The notes under the pieces were generated by a model. The model searched no databases, was not told the origin of the DNA, and worked only from the letters and a program-made list of their open reading frames with translations. Both the position numbers and the translations under genes were made by a program. This document shows, piece by piece, positions 44,817-53,563 of a DNA stretch of 64,000 bases. Source of the stretch: Tabrizicola flagellatus (GTDB lineage Bacteria > Pseudomonadota > Alphaproteobacteria > Rhodobacterales > Rhodobacteraceae). Each line of letters starts with the position of its first letter. The stretch's first letter is position 1. Location of the stretch: positions 37,431-101,430 of the forward strand of contig NZ_VMDU01000009.1 of the NCBI RefSeq assembly GCF_008271465.1. Direction: 5' to 3'.

Positions 44817-45566
44817 TCAGAAAGCTTTGGCCGAAGCGATGGACCGGGTTGCGAACCGCGCGTCGTCCTTCGGGTTGTCGTGTTCCATGACGAAGTGCCT
44901 GACCCCGATCCTGCGCAGCGCGGCCATGATCGTTTTCCAGTCCACGGTGCCGTACCCCACGTCCGACCAGCCGTCCTCGTCCCTGTTCTCCCCGGCCGGG
45001 GCGATGTCCTTCACATGCGCCGCGGTGATCCGGTCCTTGTATTTCTCGATCCAGGACAGCGGGTCCGCGCCGCCCCGGATGACCCAGGCCACGTCAATCT
45101 CCCACTCAAGGCCCGGCCCCCCCTCGAAGATGCGGTCCTGCGGCATGGACCCGTCGGGCAGGGCCTTGAACTCGAAGTCATGGTTGTGCCAGCCGAACCC
45201 GTAACCGGCGGCCTTGTAGGGCGCACCCGCCTTCTGCAGCCGCGCGCCGAAGGCCTTCCACCCCGCTGCATCGGTCGGGCGGTCGTCAGGCATGATGTAG
45301 GGGCAATACAGCCGCTCCATCTTCAGCGCCTTGGCGATGCCGAGCACCTTGTCCACCTCGGTCTCCAGCTGCTGCAGGCCGAAATGCCCCGTGGGCATCG
45401 TCAGCCCCGTGGCCTTCAGGCCCTCCGCCGTCGCCGCGACCGCCGCATCGTCGGCGTAAAGCGCGCCATAGCCTTCGACGCCGGTGTAACCCGCCTTCGA
45501 GACCATCTCGAAGGTCCGCGACATCGGCGGGAAGTTGCGCGAGGAGTAAAGCTGATAGCTGAACAT
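44817..45566 (-). CDS. Sugar phosphate isomerase/epimerase-like TIM barrel protein (operon copy)
   Basis: A 249-residue AP-endonuclease-2-type TIM barrel. Metal-ligand positions are Glu in TGVEGYG, His in GFGWHNHDFEF, Asp in EIDVAWVIRGG, and His in AAHVKDIAP with a later Glu in FVMEHDNP. Family members isomerise or epimerise sugars, and some act as lyases or hydratases on keto-sugars. The substrate is not evident. It sits 12 bp before the oxidoreductase and 15 bp after the beta-mannosidase. Confidence 0.88.
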   Translation of the reverse strand: MFSYQLYSSRNFPPMSRTFEMVSKAGYTGVEGYGALYADDAAVAATAEGLKATGLTMPTGHFGLQQLETEVDKVLGIAKALKMERLYCPYIMPDDRPTDAAGWKAFGARLQKAGAPYKAAGYGFGWHNHDFEFKALPDGSMPQDRIFEGGPGLEWEIDVAWVIRGGADPLSWIEKYKDRITAAHVKDIAPAGENRDEDGWSDVGYGTVDWKTIMAALRRIGVRHFVMEHDNPKDDARFATRSIASAKAF

Positions 45567-45581
45567 GGGGGGGTCCTTTCG

Positions 45582-47957
45582 TCAGCCGCCATAGGTGGCG
45601 GAATGGAGATCGCGGAGGGTGAAGGTCGGGACCGCCGAGGCATCCTCGGGGGTGAAGGTGATCGTGGCCGGATGGCCCGGGAACAGGGTCACGGCATTGG
45701 TGGAGAAGCGGCCCGGAACTTCAGATTCTACCGCAACAAACGGGGCGAGAGCCTTGACCTGCAAGGTCAATTTCCACAAGTCGCTTTCCCGCTTGATGTC
45801 CGCCGTCAGGCCCGAGGGCAGAAGGTCGTAGGCCTTCCAGGGCCTCGGTGCATGGACATCCCCGCCCTGCGCATCGCCCGACCAGGTGAAGGCCAGCACC
45901 TCGCCCGCCCCCAGCGCATCGGGGGCCAGGGTCAATACCGGCACGGCCGCATCGGTCGGAACCGTGACCGTCGTCTGCGCCAGCTGCCGTGTCGTCCCGT
46001 CCATCGCCGCCGCATTGGCCGTGACGGTGATCGTCACCGGCCCCGCCCGGTCATTCACCGCCCGCAACTCGATGCCGCCGTCCTTCGGCACCGCCGTCAC
46101 CAGGACCGGCGCATAGAACCGCGCGGCCATGTGATGCAGCAGCTTCCAGTTCCCGCCGTGATCCAGGCTTGCCCAGGAACAGACCGGCCAGGTGTCGTTC
46201 AGCTGCCAGTAGAGCGTCCCCTGGCAATGCGGCTTGAGGCTGCGCCAATGCGTCACCGCCGTCTTGATCGCCAGCGCCTGCTGGACCTGGCTCACATAGA
46301 CGAAGTTCGGGAAATCCACCGGGAAGCGGAAATAGCGGAACATCGTCTCGGCGATCCGCGCGTTGCCGCCGGGGTTCTTCTGGTGGCTCTCCATCACCGG
46401 GCTGGCGATGTTCCAGTCGGCCGCGTCGGCAAACCGCCGGATCGCGGAGAGGGACGGATAGGACTGGAAGCCGAATTCCGAACAGAACCGGGGGCTTACG
46501 TCCCGATAATGGTCGAAGTCGCGCCCCTCGTGCCAGACGCTCCAGAAATGCATGTCGCCCGACGAGTCGTCATGCCAGGCGTCGCCAAAGGCCAAAGGCC
46601 CCGGGCTTGGCGAGGAGGGCCACCAGTTCGCCCCCGGCAGGACCGAATGGAGCGCGGCCTCGATCGTACGGTTCAGCCGGTCGTAGTTCACCAGATAGCG
46701 GTCACGGTCCTTCCGGCTTTCGGGGAACCAGGTCAGCGCCCCGATCAGCTCGTTATCGCCGCACCAGAGCGCCATGCAGGCGTGGTGGCTGATCCGGGCC
46801 ACCACGTCGCGCACCTCGGCATCGACCTCGGCGAGGAATTCCGGCGTGGACGGATAAAGATGGCAGGCGAACATGAAGTCCTGCCAGACCATCAGACCCA
46901 GCTCGTCGCAAAGGTCGTAGAACCAGTCCGGCTCGTACCGCCCGCCGCCCCAGATGCGGATCATGTTCATGTGCGCATCGACCGCCGATTGCAGCAGCCC
47001 CCGCACGCCCTCGGGCGTGATCCGCCCGAACAGCGCATCCGCCGGGATCCAGTTCGCCCCCTTGGCAAAGACCGCGCGACCGTTGACCTGCACGCCGAAG
47101 GACCGCCCAGCCGCGTCGGGTTCGGAGACCAGCCGCATCTCGCGCAGGCCGATCCGCCGGACCAGGCGCGCGCCGCCGCCCTCCAGCACCAGCTCGTGCA
47201 GCGCCTGCGCCCCCTGCCCCGCCGGCCACCACAGCACCGGATCGGCGATCTTCATCGTCAGCCGCGCCACCCCGCCCAGGACCGGAGCCGTGCCGGTGAC
47301 GCCGCACAGGCTGGCCGCGACCGCCTCGACCCCTTCGGCATGGACGGCCAGCGAGACCTCGGCCATGCCGGGCCGGTGCGCCTGGGTGACGATGACATCG
47401 CCGATGCGGGGGCCGGCACGTTCCAGCCGGATCGCGCCCGACAGGCCGAAGATGCCCAGCGCGATGTTCCAGTCCCAGCCGAAATCGCACTGCTGCTTGC
47501 GCAGCATGTTGGCATGCGGGATCGGGCCGTTGACCTGCTGGTAGGGGATCGGGAACGGCATCCGCGCCGCCCGCGCCGCCGCCTCGCGGACAGGGCTGCG
47601 AAAGCGGATCTCCACCTCGTTCCGCCCCTCGCGCAGCGCGCCCGACACGTCCACCCGCCAGCGCCGGTGGACATTGGCCGCTGCCAGCACCACCTGGCCG
47701 TTCAGCCGCAGCTCGGCCACCGTGTCCAGCCCCTCGACCACGAGGACCGCAGGACTGCCGTCGTGGTCGAAGCTGCGCCGCGCCAGCCAGTCCCGCTCGC
47801 TGACCCAGCGGCAGTCATATTCGTTCCGGCCGCGATAGGGGTCCGGGATCACCCCTGCCTTGTGCAGCGCGGTGATCCCGTCCCCGGGCAGGTCGAAGGC
47901 CACGACATGGGCGCCGCTTTCATCCGAAAGCGTCCAGGCACCCGCCAGGTCGAGCAT
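45582..47957 (-). CDS. Beta-mannosidase, glycoside hydrolase family 2
   Basis: A 791-residue retaining glycosidase with the N-terminal jelly roll (about 1-165), an immunoglobulin-like domain, the TIM barrel (about 275-590) and C-terminal beta domains. The acid/base Glu is in MALWCGDNELIG and the nucleophile Glu in FCSEFGFQSYPS. The segment QCDFGWDWNIALGIFG is typical of beta-mannosidases. There is no signal peptide, so hydrolysis is cytoplasmic, after ABC uptake. It follows the ATPase gene with four bases between the stop and the ATG. Confidence 0.92.
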   Translation of the reverse strand: MLDLAGAWTLSDESGAHVVAFDLPGDGITALHKAGVIPDPYRGRNEYDCRWVSERDWLARRSFDHDGSPAVLVVEGLDTVAELRLNGQVVLAAANVHRRWRVDVSGALREGRNEVEIRFRSPVREAAARAARMPFPIPYQQVNGPIPHANMLRKQQCDFGWDWNIALGIFGLSGAIRLERAGPRIGDVIVTQAHRPGMAEVSLAVHAEGVEAVAASLCGVTGTAPVLGGVARLTMKIADPVLWWPAGQGAQALHELVLEGGGARLVRRIGLREMRLVSEPDAAGRSFGVQVNGRAVFAKGANWIPADALFGRITPEGVRGLLQSAVDAHMNMIRIWGGGRYEPDWFYDLCDELGLMVWQDFMFACHLYPSTPEFLAEVDAEVRDVVARISHHACMALWCGDNELIGALTWFPESRKDRDRYLVNYDRLNRTIEAALHSVLPGANWWPSSPSPGPLAFGDAWHDDSSGDMHFWSVWHEGRDFDHYRDVSPRFCSEFGFQSYPSLSAIRRFADAADWNIASPVMESHQKNPGGNARIAETMFRYFRFPVDFPNFVYVSQVQQALAIKTAVTHWRSLKPHCQGTLYWQLNDTWPVCSWASLDHGGNWKLLHHMAARFYAPVLVTAVPKDGGIELRAVNDRAGPVTITVTANAAAMDGTTRQLAQTTVTVPTDAAVPVLTLAPDALGAGEVLAFTWSGDAQGGDVHAPRPWKAYDLLPSGLTADIKRESDLWKLTLQVKALAPFVAVESEVPGRFSTNAVTLFPGHPATITFTPEDASAVPTFTLRDLHSATYGG

Positions 47958-47961
47958 GATG

Positions 47962-49041
47962 TCAGATCCTCTGTTCCGTCTTTGCGTCGAAGAGCGATGC
48001 CTTGGGGATATCGAGCCCCAGATGCACCTTCGTTCCCGCGGGAATCCGGCCCTCGACCGGCACCCGCACGCTCATGTTGGTCCCTTCGGCCTTCAGCCAC
48101 AAAAGGCTGTCGGCGCCCAGGTTCTCGTCGATCTCGACCTCGGCCGGGATCGAGGGACCGGCCGGGGGCGTAGTGGAGACGGTGATATGCTCGGGCCGGA
48201 CGCCGAGGATCGCATCGTCGCGCTCCAGCACCGCCCCGCCGTCATAGCCGGACAGGTCGATCTTCGTCGCGCCGAACTGGAAGGCGCGGCCGCCGTCCAC
48301 CGTTCGCCCCTTCAGGAAGTTCATCGACGGCGAGCCGATGAAGCCCGCCACGAACAGGTTCGCCGGGCGGTTGTAGATTTCCAGCGGCGCGGCAAGCTGC
48401 TGGATCACGCCGCCCTTCATCACCGCGATCCGGTCGGCCAGCGTCAGCGCCTCGATCTGGTCGTGGGTCACATAGACCATCGTGTTGCCCAGCTGGTTGT
48501 GCAGGCGCTTGATCTCCACCCGCAATTCGCTGCGCAGCTTGGCGTCGAGGTTCGACAGCGGTTCGTCGAACAGGAACACGTCCACATCGCGCACCAGCGC
48601 CCGCCCGATGGCGACCCGCTGCCGCTGCCCGCCCGAAAGCGCCGCGGGCTTGCGGTCCAGGAGAGGCTGGATCTGCAGGATCTCGGCCGCGCGCGCGATG
48701 CGTTTGTCGATCTCGGCCTGCGGCACCCGGGCGTTCTTCAGGCCGAAGCTCAGGTTCCCCCGCACCGTCATCTGCGGATAAAGCGCATAGGACTGGAACA
48801 CCATCCCGATCCCCCGGTCCGAAGGTTCGGCCCAGGTGACGTTCTTCCCCTTGATCCAGATCTGCCCGTCGGTGATGTCGAGCAGCCCCGCAAGACAGTT
48901 GAGCAAGGTCGATTTCCCGCAGCCCGATGGCCCCAAGAGCACGACGAATTCGCCCTCCTCGACGTTCAGGTTCATGTTCTTCAGGACCGAGACCGAGCCG
49001 AAGTTCAGCGTCAGGTCCTTGACTTCAATCGAGTTTCCCAT
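47962..49041 (-). CDS. Sugar ABC transporter ATP-binding protein (UgpC/MsmK type)
   Basis: A 359-residue ATPase of CUT1 sugar importers: Walker A LGPSGCGKSTLL near residue 37, signature [16 protein letters not shown], Walker B VFLFDEPLSNLDAKLR, and a C-terminal TOBE/MalK regulatory domain from about 240. It energises uptake by the two permeases and the binding protein encoded upstream. It begins three bases after the second permease gene. Confidence 0.95.
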   Translation of the reverse strand: MGNSIEVKDLTLNFGSVSVLKNMNLNVEEGEFVVLLGPSGCGKSTLLNCLAGLLDITDGQIWIKGKNVTWAEPSDRGIGMVFQSYALYPQMTVRGNLSFGLKNARVPQAEIDKRIARAAEILQIQPLLDRKPAALSGGQRQRVAIGRALVRDVDVFLFDEPLSNLDAKLRSELRVEIKRLHNQLGNTMVYVTHDQIEALTLADRIAVMKGGVIQQLAAPLEIYNRPANLFVAGFIGSPSMNFLKGRTVDGGRAFQFGATKIDLSGYDGGAVLERDDAILGVRPEHITVSTTPPAGPSIPAEVEIDENLGADSLLWLKAEGTNMSVRVPVEGRIPAGTKVHLGLDIPKASLFDAKTEQRI

Positions 49042-49044
49042 GGA

Positions 49045-49953
49045 TCAGCCTTTCACGGCACCGGCGGCGATACCGCGCACGAAGAGTTTGCCAGAGACGA
49101 AGTAGACGATCAGCGGCACCAGGCCCGTCAGCAGGGTCGCGGCCATGTTGACGTTGTATTCCTTCACCCCCTGGACGGAGTTGACGATGTTGTTCAGCTG
49201 GACCGTCATCGGGTAATAGGCGGGCTTGGTGTAGACCACGCCGAACAGGAAGTCGTTCCAGATCCCCGTCACCTGCAGGATCAGCGCCACCACGAAGATC
49301 GGCAGGCTCATCGGCAGCATGATGCGGAAGTAGATGCCCCAGAACCCCGCGCCATCGACGCGCGCGGCCTTGAACAGTTCCTCCGGGATCGAGCTGAAGT
49401 AGTTCCGGAACAGCAGCGTCAGGATCGGCATGCCGAAGATCGAATGCACGATCACCAGACCCCAGAGCGAGCCGTAAAGCCCCGCTTCGCGCAGAAGGAT
49501 CACGATGGGATAGAGCATGATCTGATAGGGGATGAAGGACCCGAAGATCAGGATGGTGAAGAAGATGTCCGATCCCTTGAATTTCCAGTTGATCAGCGCG
49601 TAGCCGTTCACGCTTGCGATGGCGATCGACAGGATCACCGAGGGCACGGTGATGATGACGCTGTTCCAGAACCCGCGGCTGAGACCGTCGCAGTTCAGGC
49701 CGGTGCAGGCCTCGGACCAGGCCTTGACCCAGGGCTGGAAGGTGATCTCGACCGGGGGCGCGAAGATGTTGCCCATCCGCACCTCGGGCATGCCCTTCAG
49801 GCTGGTCATCACCATCACCCAGAGCGGCAGGAGGTAATAGAGGCAGACCACGATCAGGATGCCGTAGAGCATGATGTTGCGCGGGCTGAGCGCGCGCTTG
49901 GGCCTCGCGCCGCGCGGGCCGGTCATGGCGGAACTCATCGAGATGTCAGCCAT
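49045..49953 (-). CDS. Carbohydrate ABC transporter permease (MalG type)
   Basis: A 302-residue protein with six membrane helices. The ATPase-contact EAA loop is EELFKAARVDGAGFWGIYF near residue 200. The N-terminal region with YYLLPLWVMVMTSLKG is typical of MalG-like subunits. It overlaps the preceding permease gene by eight bases, so translation is coupled. Confidence 0.95.
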   Translation of the reverse strand: MADISMSSAMTGPRGARPKRALSPRNIMLYGILIVVCLYYLLPLWVMVMTSLKGMPEVRMGNIFAPPVEITFQPWVKAWSEACTGLNCDGLSRGFWNSVIITVPSVILSIAIASVNGYALINWKFKGSDIFFTILIFGSFIPYQIMLYPIVILLREAGLYGSLWGLVIVHSIFGMPILTLLFRNYFSSIPEELFKAARVDGAGFWGIYFRIMLPMSLPIFVVALILQVTGIWNDFLFGVVYTKPAYYPMTVQLNNIVNSVQGVKEYNVNMAATLLTGLVPLIVYFVSGKLFVRGIAAGAVKG

Positions 49954-50878
49954 GCTTCTTGCCTCCGAATTCCAGATAGGCCCAGGGGATCAGCACGATC
50001 AGCACGGACAGAAGCATCATGGTCGAGGCCGCGAAGCCCTGGCCAAGGTTCTGCGCCTGGAACATGTAGTCGTAGACATACATCGCCGGCACCTGGCTGG
50101 CGTTGCCGCCAGGCCCGCCGGAGGTCATGGCGACCACCAGGTCGTAAAGCCGGATGATTCCGGAGGCGACGATGACCAGCGTGGTGATGAAGACCGGCCG
50201 CATCATCGGGATCACCACGACCAGATAGGTCTTCCAGGTCGGGATCCCGTCCACCCGCGCGGCCTTCCAGATGTCCTCGTCGATGCCGCGCAGGCCCGCC
50301 AGCATCAGGCACATGACAAAGCCCGTGCCCTGCCAGAGCCCCGCGATCAGCAGCCCATACAGCACGGTCTGCGGGTTGTTCAGCGGGTCGAAGCTGAAGC
50401 TCGTCCAGCCCAGGTCGCGCACAACGCCCTCGATCCCGAACTGCGGGTTCAGGATCCACTGCCAGACCAGCCCCGTCACGATGAAGGAGAGCGCGAAGGG
50501 ATACAGCATGATGGTGCGGAACGTGTCCTCGAAGCGGATCTTCTGGTCCATCAGCACCGCCAGCAGAAAGCCCATCGCGATGGTGAAGACCAGCGACATC
50601 ACCCCGTAGAACATCAGGTTCTCGATCGAGACCAGCCAGCGGTTCTGCGACCAGAGCCGTTCGTACTGGTCCAGCCCCACCCAGCGCAGCCGGGGCAGGA
50701 GCTTGGAGTCGGTGAAGGAATAGACGACGGTCCAGATCGTGCCGCCGACGAAGACCACCAGGGCCGTCGCGATCATCGGGATCGCCGCGATCTTGGCGCT
50801 GATGTTGCGGGTCCACCGCGGTCGCGGCCTGGCCGCGGAAGCTGTGCGGATTGCGTCCGCCTCGCTGCTGGCTGACAT
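49946..50878 (-). CDS. Sugar ABC transporter permease (MalF type)
   Basis: A 310-residue protein with six membrane helices and the EAA loop EDIWKAARVDGIPTWKTYLV near residue 205. The N terminus has a basic, Ala-rich cytoplasmic stretch before the first helix. It pairs with the MalG-type permease; both follow the binding-protein gene in the usual CUT1 order. Confidence 0.95.
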   Translation of the reverse strand: MSASSEADAIRTASAARPRPRWTRNISAKIAAIPMIATALVVFVGGTIWTVVYSFTDSKLLPRLRWVGLDQYERLWSQNRWLVSIENLMFYGVMSLVFTIAMGFLLAVLMDQKIRFEDTFRTIMLYPFALSFIVTGLVWQWILNPQFGIEGVVRDLGWTSFSFDPLNNPQTVLYGLLIAGLWQGTGFVMCLMLAGLRGIDEDIWKAARVDGIPTWKTYLVVVIPMMRPVFITTLVIVASGIIRLYDLVVAMTSGGPGGNASQVPAMYVYDYMFQAQNLGQGFAASTMMLLSVLIVLIPWAYLEFGGKKHG

Positions 50879-50958
50879 CGGTCCCTGCCCCCCTTTCGAC
50901 TGTCAGGTGCGAAAAGGGGCCGCCCGCTACCGGGCGACCCCCTGTCGTGAAGTCAGTC

Positions 50959-52182
50959 TCAGAGACCCGATTTCAGGTTCTCGACCCATTTCGCATGGGC
51001 GTCTTCCGGCGACATGTCGGACTTCCAGAACTCGACCATCAGGTCCTCGTTCAGCTTCTGGACGTCCGGCGACCAGACCATGTCGCCCGAGGGAACGATG
51101 TTGCCGCCGGCGAGGATCTCCAGACCCTTCTTCATGCAGTCGTTGGCGGCCGCCATGTCGATGTCGCCGCGGATCGGCAGCGAGCCCTTCTTCAGGTTGA
51201 AGGCGACCTGAACTTCGGGGCTGACCAGAAGCGCAGCCAGGCGCTTCTGCGCGGCTTCCTTCTCGGGGTCGTCCAGTTTCGGGAAGTAGAAGGCATCGCC
51301 GCCGGTCGAGATGTACTGGTTCAGGCCCAGGCCCGGCAGGCAGGTATAGTCCTTGCCGGCGACCTTCTCGGCAACCTGGAACTCGCCCTGCGCCCAGTCG
51401 CCCATGATCTGGCCGGCCGCATCGCCGTTGATCACCATGGCGGTCGCCTGGTTCCAGTCCTGCACGTTCGACCCGCGCGCCAGTTCGCGGGCATCGGCCG
51501 CGGCCTGGAACACGGCCGCATATTCCGGGCCGGCCGCCACGTCCATGTTCTTGTCCACGTTCACGGCCTTCCAGGCGTCAAGCCCGGCCACGGCGATCTG
51601 CATCGCGCCGAAGGCGAGGTTCGACTGCCAGGGCTGGTTGCCCAGAGCCAGCGGGATCTTGCCCGCCTCGCGCACCTTCGGAGCGGTGGCGACGAACTCG
51701 TTCCAGTTGGTCGGAACCGGAATGCCCAGATCCTCGTAGATCTTGTTGTTCAGCCACAGCCATTCGGGCGAGTGGATGTTCACCGGCGCACAGTAGATCT
51801 TGCCGTCCACGGTGCAGGCGTCCAGAAGGCTCGGCGGATAGACGATCTCTTTCCAGTTGTTCGCCTCGGCCACGTCGGTCAGGTCCAGCATCAGTCCGGC
51901 CTCGACCAGTTCCAGCGCCTGCTGGCCGTGGTTGAACTGGGTGGCGCCCATCGGGTCACCGCCGGTGATGCGCGAGATCATGATCGGACGCGCGGTGCCG
52001 CCGCCGCCCGCGATGGCGCCGTCGATCCACTTGTCGCCGCTCGCGTCGAAGGCCTTGGCCAGTTCGGCCACGGCCGCCGCTTCCCCGCCCGAAGTCCACC
52101 AGTGGGTGACCTCAAGCTCGGTGGCCATGGCGGGCATCGCCACGGTCATCGCCAGAAGCGCCGTCATCCTTGAAAGTTTCAT
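50959..52182 (-). CDS. Sugar ABC transporter substrate-binding protein
   Basis: A 407-residue periplasmic protein with signal MKLSRMTALLAMTVAMPAMA cleaved before TELEVTHWW. The CUT1 solute-binding fold is clear (THWWTSGGEAAAVAELAKAF, VNIHSPEWLWLNNKIY, GDWAQGEFQVA), close to glucose/mannose-type binders. This agrees with a mannoside substrate for the operon, but is only suggestive. It is the first gene of the operon, directly behind the two AACGTT operators. The start at 52182 gives the proper signal peptide. Confidence 0.95.
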   Translation of the reverse strand: MKLSRMTALLAMTVAMPAMATELEVTHWWTSGGEAAAVAELAKAFDASGDKWIDGAIAGGGGTARPIMISRITGGDPMGATQFNHGQQALELVEAGLMLDLTDVAEANNWKEIVYPPSLLDACTVDGKIYCAPVNIHSPEWLWLNNKIYEDLGIPVPTNWNEFVATAPKVREAGKIPLALGNQPWQSNLAFGAMQIAVAGLDAWKAVNVDKNMDVAAGPEYAAVFQAAADARELARGSNVQDWNQATAMVINGDAAGQIMGDWAQGEFQVAEKVAGKDYTCLPGLGLNQYISTGGDAFYFPKLDDPEKEAAQKRLAALLVSPEVQVAFNLKKGSLPIRGDIDMAAANDCMKKGLEILAGGNIVPSGDMVWSPDVQKLNEDLMVEFWKSDMSPEDAHAKWVENLKSGL

Positions 52183-52504
52183 GCCGTTCCTCCCGGTTTC
52201 TAAAACGTTATAGAAATAGCCTATAACGTTATAGTTTTGCCGATCAACTGATCTTTTCGCTTGTCGAGCCCTGTGACACAAGTTTTCATGAGAGGATGAT
52301 CTGCGCCATTCCGCGCGGGAGTCATCGGGTAAATCGGGTCAATGCCGCACTGCCGAAACAGCGTGAAACCCCTTGCCGGACGGGCGCTTCCCGGCAGCGG
52401 AGCGTCGCGCGGCGCTGCGCGTGCAAAGGGACCGGCGATCACCGAATCACCATCCGGGATTCGTCGGGGCTGCACCGCCCCGCGCCCGGCCGACGGAGGC
52501 TGCG
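52183..52504. other. Divergent control region of the glycoside locus
   Basis: This 322-bp gap separates the transporter operon from the lacI-type gene. The 50 bases nearest the operon hold the two operators listed separately. The part towards lacI is GC-rich with no recognisable gene. Promoters for both directions are expected here but I cannot place them with confidence. Confidence 0.6.
52200..52234. promoter_or_regulatory. Two LacI-family operators before the transporter operon
   Basis: CTATAACGTTATAG (52221-52234) is a perfect 14-bp palindrome with the AACGTT core common for LacI-family proteins. CTAAAACGTTATAG (52200-52213) differs at one base. The centres are 21 bp apart, two helical turns, and lie 18-52 bases before the binding-protein ATG, a good place for repression. 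The divergent LacI-type gene is the obvious regulator. Confidence 0.8.
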
Positions 52505-53563
52505 ATGGCCACCCTCTCTGATCCCGCTGTCCCTGATTCGGATTCCCGCCCCACACTCAAGACGATCGCCGCTGCCACCGGCCTCGCCATCGCCACCGTC
52601 TCGCGCGCCCTGAAGGACGCCCCGGACATCGGCGAGGACACCAAGCGCCGCGTGCGCGAGACCGCCGCCCAGCTCGGCTACCGCCCGAACCGCGCGGGTG
52701 TGCGCCTGCGCACGGGCAAGACCAATGTCATCGCGCTGGTGCTTTCGACCGAGGCGGATGTGATGAACCACACCTCGCGGCTGATCTACTCGATCGCCAA
52801 CGCGCTGCGTGGCACCGCCTATCACCTGATCGTCACGCCATTCTTTCCCGACCAGGACCCGATGGAGCCGATCCGCTACATCGTGGAAACCGAAAGCGCC
52901 GATGGCATCATCCTGAACCAGACCAAGGAGGACGACCCCCGTATCCGCTACATGCACGAGCACGGCTTTCCCTTCGCCGCGCATGGCCGGACCGCGATGG
53001 GCATCGACCACCCCTATTTCGACTTCGACAACGAGGCCTACGGCCGGCTCGGCGTCCGGACGCTGGCCGAACGCGGACGACGGCGTCTGCTCCTGGTTCC
53101 GCCGCCGCGCGCGCACATGTATGCCCGGCACATGACCTTCGGCTTCTCGGACGAGGCGGCGCTTCTCGGGATACCCTTCGAGGTGGCCGAGGGCGTGACC
53201 TCGGACAGCGGCGGCGAGGCGGTGGAGGCCGCGATCACCGCGCGCTTCACCCGGCCCAATCCGCCCGACGGGATCCTCGTCGGATCGACCACCGCCGCCA
53301 TGGCCGCCATCGCCGGGGCGGAACGCACGGGTCGCGTCCTGGGCCGGGATTTCGACCTGGTGGCGAAGGAAGCCATCGCCGTCCTGCGCCGGTTCAGGCA
53401 GGATGTGCTGATCGTGCGCGAGGATGTGGGACGGGCCGGCGAATTCCTGGCCCGCGCCCTGGTGGCCGAGATCGACAAGCGCGACTGGGCCGAACGGCAG
53501 GGGCTGGAGGTCCCGGTCAAGGTGGAACAGGGCCGCCCGGCCCGGATGGGAGGAACGCAATGA
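52505..53563 (+). CDS. LacI family transcriptional repressor
   Basis: A 352-residue protein with an N-terminal LacI helix-turn-helix and hinge (TLKTIAAATGLAIATVSRAL, then GYRPNRAGVRLRTGKTN) and a periplasmic-binding-protein-like ligand domain (IVETESADGIILNQT, DGILVGSTTAAMAAIAGAE). A GGAGG site precedes the ATG at 52505. It overlaps the isomerase gene by four bases (ATGA), so regulator and enzyme are co-expressed. It should bind the AACGTT palindromes, with a sugar as inducer. Confidence 0.95.
   Translation: MATLSDPAVPDSDSRPTLKTIAAATGLAIATVSRALKDAPDIGEDTKRRVRETAAQLGYRPNRAGVRLRTGKTNVIALVLSTEADVMNHTSRLIYSIANALRGTAYHLIVTPFFPDQDPMEPIRYIVETESADGIILNQTKEDDPRIRYMHEHGFPFAAHGRTAMGIDHPYFDFDNEAYGRLGVRTLAERGRRRLLLVPPPRAHMYARHMTFGFSDEAALLGIPFEVAEGVTSDSGGEAVEAAITARFTRPNPPDGILVGSTTAAMAAIAGAERTGRVLGRDFDLVAKEAIAVLRRFRQDVLIVREDVGRAGEFLARALVAEIDKRDWAERQGLEVPVKVEQGRPARMGGTQ

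Noticed and set aside
43542..48173. A 1543-residue open frame on the plus strand across the glycoside operon
   Set aside because: It runs antisense to four clear genes, is Arg/His/Pro-rich, and has no recognisable domain or ribosome site. Its length reflects the lack of stop codons in GC-rich antisense frames.
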